Shown in pieces: positions 59,391-64,000 of a stretch of DNA of 64,000 nucleotides. The stretch is from Diogma glabrata (taxonomy: Eukaryota > Arthropoda > Insecta > Diptera > Cylindrotomidae). Each line of letters begins with the position of its first letter. Position 1 is the first letter of the stretch. The translations under genes and the position numbers were made by a program. The stretch is taken from positions 234,308,046 through 234,372,045 of the forward strand of contig OY856186.1 of assembly GCA_963693315.1 (NCBI GenBank), given 5' to 3'. The notes under the pieces are model-generated. The model was not told the origin of the DNA. It saw only the letters and a list, made by a program, of their open reading frames with translations, and made no database searches.

Positions 59391-59851
59391 GTATTTTGTA
59401 TGAAAACCCCTGTAAATATTTAAATTGTTTTCTCTTACCTCCCATTTGTAGCGTCATTGCAGTGGGAATCAAAACACAAATTGTACGTTCATATGCCCGA
59501 CACATCGAGGACACATGTGTTTATAAACGAAAATATTTAAAAAAGTTGAGTTGTGTGCACAAGGTGCGCATATATGAAGTGAAACTTCTTAACGTTTAAA
59601 CAGTTAAATTTATATTCTATTCAAACATTTTGATAAAGATTAAAATTAAGTGTAATGACATACCATATACTTTTACTCAAAAAATTATTTAAACCCTTTT
59701 AAATTTAATATTTTTAAAATTTGTGCAATAATTGGCGTATTTATTTATTCAAATGTAAGTTACAACACTATTACCTATTATAATTTAATCGCAATTTTAT
59801 AATCTTAGATAGCAAATTGGAAAGGAATCGTAAAACTGCGAAATATTTGGG
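59391..59851. other. Non-coding AT-rich stretch
   Basis: A 67-codon chance frame only. Confidence 0.4.
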
Positions 59852-60776
59852 TTGCTATTAGTGTCGTACCACAGTGCAAAATATATTTGGGTCATTCCAC
59901 AGTGCAAAATATGTGATATTGACGGTGTGTCCATTCATCATACTCCCCGTAAGGTCATGTTAAATAAAATAGAATTAAATGAATGGAAATATGTACTAAG
60001 GATGGAAAAAAAGATTCCCAAAAACTTTGTGATCTGTAGCAAGCATTTTAAGAAAGAACAGATTCTAATTCCATTACCACGGGCGAATATACGAAAATGG
60101 GCATAACATTAAACGCTTTTCCTCCAGAAAATTTATCACAATCATTTATTTAGCATAATGACGAGGAAGCCAAAGGCAAGAAAAGTTAGGTTAAATATAA
60201 TTAACAAGTATGTACAATTTTGAAACTTACTTAATGTATAATTGTAAATCTTGTATGTACTTATATTTTATTTTCTAGCTTATCAATTGATACGTCCAGT
60301 AGAACAGAAGATGGCTTTGGAAATATTTATCTCAATAACAACAAGGAAGATGAAGTTGTGCCACCAATACACCAAGTCTGCATATAGGCACTCAATTCAA
60401 CATTCACGAGCGCGACGTATCTGTGGAAATTAATGGTGAACTGGAAAAACTTAATAAACTACGGTTCCTTATTGATACTGACGAAAAATTAAATTCCATG
60501 ACTGGAATTCCAACTCTAACTTTGTTAGAACGGTTACATAAGTGCTGTTTATTAAATAAGGTCAGAAGAGCCCTATAATATTGGGTTGTCTCAAAAAAAT
60601 AGTATAATATTGACAATGTGTCGAATAAAGATGAATATGAACAATATACAAACCGCTTTACTTTTTAATATCTCCTCAAGATGTGCTAAAAATTATTTTA
60701 CCGATTGTGTGCAGCTCTTAGCAAAAGTTTTAAAATGTTATATATTGGCAGACTCGAGAAGAAAACCTAAATAATT
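59852..60776 (+). pseudogene. THAP-domain / Tnp4-type helix-turn-helix gene remnant
   Basis: 59852-60106 encodes a THAP-like zinc domain: CKICDIDGVSIHHTPRK, LNEWKYVLRM, PKNFVICSKHF, then a stop before the usual AVP box. An acceptor-like TTTTCTAG at about 60275 opens a second segment. From about 60400 one frame reads NGELEKLNKLRFLIDTDEKL and GIPTLTLLERL. 60600-60774 reads LTMCRIKMNMNNIQTALLFN, ISSRCAKNYFTDCVQLLAKV. This matches the layout of THAP proteins with an HTH_Tnp_4 domain and a DDE_Tnp_4 nuclease, but the nuclease is absent and frames change. It would bind DNA through the THAP finger; this copy looks dead. Confidence 0.6.
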
Positions 60777-60919
60777 TTAATTGTTACTTCAATTTAAATG
60801 TTTTATACTGTTATTTTTTAAATTATTTATTCAAAATAAATAAAAACCAAAATTTTAATATTTTACTTACTGTTCTTTTGAATTTTGATCTGTTTAAATA
60901 GTTTTTAAATTTTGCTAAG

Positions 60920-61330
60920 ACGGTGCGCTGTTATCACTTTACCTGTCGTCAATAATAGTTCGTAAAGCGCGCTTTTGAAGATACTCCAAAACAGAAAGGA
61001 TGGAACACATGCCAAACTTGACAACAATAATCCATACAGGGAGTTAATCCAATTGTCTTATAAATATGGAGTAATTTATACGGAGCAAAATATTTTTTTA
61101 CATCTATTGAGGAGGCCGAGTTTTCTTGACGCGCTCTTTGCCATCGCCATTATATGATCGTTCCAGAATAAGTCATTGAAAATTGCAACTTCCAATAAAC
61201 GAATGCGTTCACCTGCTTCTATTTGTTCGTCACACATACTAATTGAAATATCGTTGGACAACTCGGTCTTTGATCTGAGTTGTGTTTTGGTGAAACTAAA
61301 ATTGACCGAATGTTTGTCACCTCTCCTTAA
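60920..61330 (-). pseudogene. LINE reverse transcriptase C-terminal scrap
   Basis: From 61330 the minus strand reads HSVNFSFTKTQL, then 61261-61076 with RIRLLEVAIFNDLFWNDHIM and AKSASRKLGLLNRCKKIF. Beyond a break it reads TPCMDYCCQVWH near 61030. These are the conserved thumb/C-terminal blocks of Jockey/CR1-type LINEs. It is a different LINE from the one at 719-8282, and the same as 57425-57565. Confidence 0.75.
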
Positions 61331-61505
61331 TCGATGACTTTTTCTTGGCTGAATTTCTCAGTAATTTAACTAATTTTTTACCAAAGTCATTGTGAAAACT
61401 ATGCATCAGATGTACATTTTAACTGAGCCATATGACTGTGTGACGTCTTATGTGCGTAAAATATTCCATGTATTTGGGCAATTTTTGTGACATACGCGGT
61501 TTCCT

Positions 61506-61585
61506 TTTTTTAAATTTTGTTGTGTTAAAAATTACAATATGATGAGTCACAACAACACATAAAAACCTTTTAAGACCAATAAAAA
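61506..61585 (-). repeat. A-tailed retroposed 3' end, copy 4 (partial)
   Basis: Minus strand GGTCTTAAAAGGTTTTTATG, GTTGTTGTGAC, then a changed tail. Confidence 0.55.
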
Positions 61586-61589
61586 ATGG

Positions 61590-62767
61590 AGAACTAAACC
61601 ATAAATAAATATATATTTCATAGGTCAAAATTTCATGATAGAATAATAAAAATGAAAATAAAATAAGAAGTAAGCCAAGTCAATCTGTTTTAAAAATTAT
61701 AGCAAATTTGCAAAAGAAATAATGAGTAAATTTAATCTTTACATACATACAAATGAGTTTTGAATCATATTGTTTTCGTTACAAAATTTAATAAACGACT
61801 AAAGTTTAAATCAAAAATACTTTGTTATTATACAGAAGATTAAGTTTGAATCATAATGATATTACTAAGATAATAAATAACAAAATTAATCTTTACCTAA
61901 TGTTTATCATAAATCTATTTCAATATATATATAAACATAATCAAAATTGAAATTTTTAATTACTCTCGTTATAATATGTTTAAAGTATTTTAATTGCTTT
62001 TTGTCAGAAAATTTTAATTGCATAATTAATTAAATTAAAGATTTGAAAATTGTATAGGTAAAGAAAGAACAAATCTAATGTAAATAATTAAATTAATTAA
62101 GATGTAGGTAGCGATTTTAAACCAAAGTAATTATGTTTTTCATCGTCGATGTTCGATTATATAATTTTAATTTAATTTCGGTTTTGATTAATTTTATATT
62201 TTTGACTGAGTCGAAAAAAGTGGGAGCTGTTAGTGCGTATAATTATGTTGAAACAATATTATTTAATAATGATACAATTAAAATTGGTTTCTTTTATTTA
62301 GACTGCCATTTTCAATTAAAACAACAAAAATAAAATGATAAGCTAATAATCATAAAATCTTTCGTATCACTTGATATCTAATGATAATTTCTACGAATAT
62401 AAAAATAAAAATTACTCCACCGAGAAATCTACCTTATTCCGTTTTACTTCTATATATGTAACTCAAATAATAATAAAAAATAATCTATACGAATTTTATA
62501 AATTTATGATGTTATTTCTTCGTTCATAAGCAAATATTTCAGTTAGAGTTTTTCTTTTGTCTGTTTATTATTTTTGTATTAAGCTTTAAGATGGAAAATA
62601 AATAGTAATATTAAACTTATATAAATTATAATTAAAAACAACATTAAAAATCAGAAAACTTGATTTTTTTAACGAGCATTATTTACATATAGTTTACAGT
62701 GAGTTCTGAAATTATAAACTTGTTTTGTAACATAAAAATTAGATTAAAGATAGATATTAATGAGAAT
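61590..62767. other. Non-coding AT-rich stretch
   Basis: A 66-codon frame at 62133-62333 has no recognisable family. Nothing else. Confidence 0.45.
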
Positions 62768-63094
62768 CTGGCTCTGACTCTGATTCTGACTCTGACTTTG
62801 ACTCTGATTCTGACTCTGACTCTGAGTCTAACTATGACTCTGATTCTGACTCTGACTGTGACTCTGACTCTGATTCTGACTCTGACTGCCTCTGACTCTG
62901 ACTCTGACTTTGATTATAATTCTGACTCTGACTTTGACTCTGATTCTGACTCTGACTATAACAATGACTCTGATTCTGACTCTGACTCTGACTCCGACTC
63001 TGACTCTGACTGTCACTCTGGCTCTGACTCTGACTCTGATTCTGACTCTGACTCTGATTCTGACTCTGACCATGACTCTGACTCTGACTCTGAC
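62768..63094. repeat. (TCTGAC/TCTGAT)n minisatellite
   Basis: About 54 hexamers, mainly TCTGAC with TCTGAT and rare variants. In one frame it reads as alternating Ser-Asp, but the frame has no credible flanks. Confidence 0.9.
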
Positions 63095-64000
63095 CCTTGT
63101 CTTGTCTTGTTTGTTGTAATGATACTTATTAAAATTAGTTACTGTCCAATCGGTATGATAATTTTGGACTGGAAAATAGCCATACTGTTTGATTTTGCAC
63201 TCCTTTCCCCAAACAATCAATGCTTGAAAAAAAAATTCGATGAGTATTCGATGAGTTAATCCAATATTTTACTCTCAAGCACTTTAAACAAGAATTTATT
63301 TTTTAAAATTTTAAAATGGTTGTTTTTAGTATGCACGCCTCACTAAAACCATTGTGGTTTTGATTGAACAACTTTACTTTTACACAAAGCTTGTAATTGT
63401 TTTTCTATTATTAAAAACAATTACTAGATGTGTCGTGTCATGCATTATGCTATCATGGCCTTTTTAATTTTTTTCGTAATCGTTTGCTATGTTTGAGCTA
63501 CATAGTTCTCGTGAAAGCTTCCAAGGTAAGGACAGAGTCTTTAAAGTTTTTATTTACATCCTTCTCATGTTCATATGAGAGTGTTTCTTATTTTTTTATG
63601 CTCTACAATTTTTACGATAGATATTCACATCATTGGAGCAATAGAAACCGAGATATTCGCAAAAAACTGTTTTTTGCTACGTTTGACCTTGAATAACTTA
63701 CGACGCAGACATGAGATTTTATAAGACTTTTGAGACAAGTTTAAGAACGATAAAATGAAGGTATTTTATGCCAATAATGACTGGATTGGAATACATGTCA
63801 AATGACTGGACTGTATTTCAAAATTAACATTTTTGAAAGAATTTCACAATGTATTTCCCCCACCAAAATCATTTTTCTATTTCCTTTAGACGCAGTATTT
63901 TCAATTTATAAAGCAGTAACGAATTTTCAGAAATAATCCCAGTTTGCACAAAAATAAAATTACAAATAATTCATTATATAATATTCTTTGTTATTAAAAA
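63095..64000. other. Non-coding AT-rich stretch
   Basis: An 88-codon chance frame (63430-63696) only. Confidence 0.45.

Noticed and set aside
62699..63259. Ser-Asp repeat protein of 186 codons
   Set aside because: The frame is open only because the hexamer array has no stops; it has open frames on both strands and no credible ends.

Overview
The window looks like a piece of an AT-rich animal genome, most likely an arthropod. The evidence is the kind of mobile elements present: a Penelope-like element with a GIY-YIG domain, a CR1/Jockey-type LINE, Helitrons with insect-style termini, TTF-finger and Charlie-like hAT elements, a Mag-type gypsy and a THAP/Tnp4 gene. There are also tRNA-like SINE heads and very long (TA)n and (CT)n arrays. 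I found no intact host protein gene. The only host-like coding trace is a degraded DnaJ (J-domain) exon. Nearly everything else is mobile DNA or its debris.

Layout. 1-8.4 kb is a nested stack. A plus-strand transposon-type coding fragment is split by a minus-strand LINE (about 719-8282), which is itself split by a Penelope-like element (2126-5074) with a 13-bp target duplication and a hammerhead-ribozyme core in its tail. 9.4-11.4 kb holds a dead copia internal region running into a near-perfect 250-bp-arm palindrome. 11.7-17.9 kb has small inverted-repeat elements, including a 1.69-kb element with CCCAACTAGCA ends and a 528-bp Harbinger-type MITE. 18-24.5 kb is a low-copy block of diverged local duplications carrying the DnaJ fragment. 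24.7-34.4 kb has MITEs, a minisatellite, a 3.1-kb CACTG-ended element, a CGAG-core hairpin and a 1.29-kb hAT with a perfect 8-bp target duplication.

35.6-47.2 kb is a composite bounded by an inverted repeat of roughly 100 bp. It contains a 950-bp foldback, a (CT)n array, and two nearly identical 1.53-kb direct repeats. A young gypsy element (447-bp LTRs, AATA target duplication, gag plus a frameshifted pol) sits between the repeats, 8 bp inside the end of the first, and itself carries a 645-bp hAT. 48.2-52.6 kb is a decayed TTF/DUF4371 hAT transposon with 8-bp flanking repeats and two smaller elements inside it. 53-61.3 kb holds a (TA)n array, two Helitrons in opposite orientation, several inverted repeat pairs, SINE-like 3' ends, a THAP plus helix-turn-helix pseudogene and LINE scraps. 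The end of the window is AT-rich with a TCTGAC array.

How it works together. Only the gypsy (one visible base-level break) and the Penelope-like element (two) are close to coding-competent; the non-autonomous elements would depend on transposases elsewhere. The most unusual signal is a recurrent hairpin architecture at six or more unrelated places: long stems of unrelated sequence closed by a CpG-rich apex of the form CGAG..CGAG (positions near 31145, 31562, 36278, 37550, 45832, 49318, 58261, 59275). I do not recognise it as a named family.
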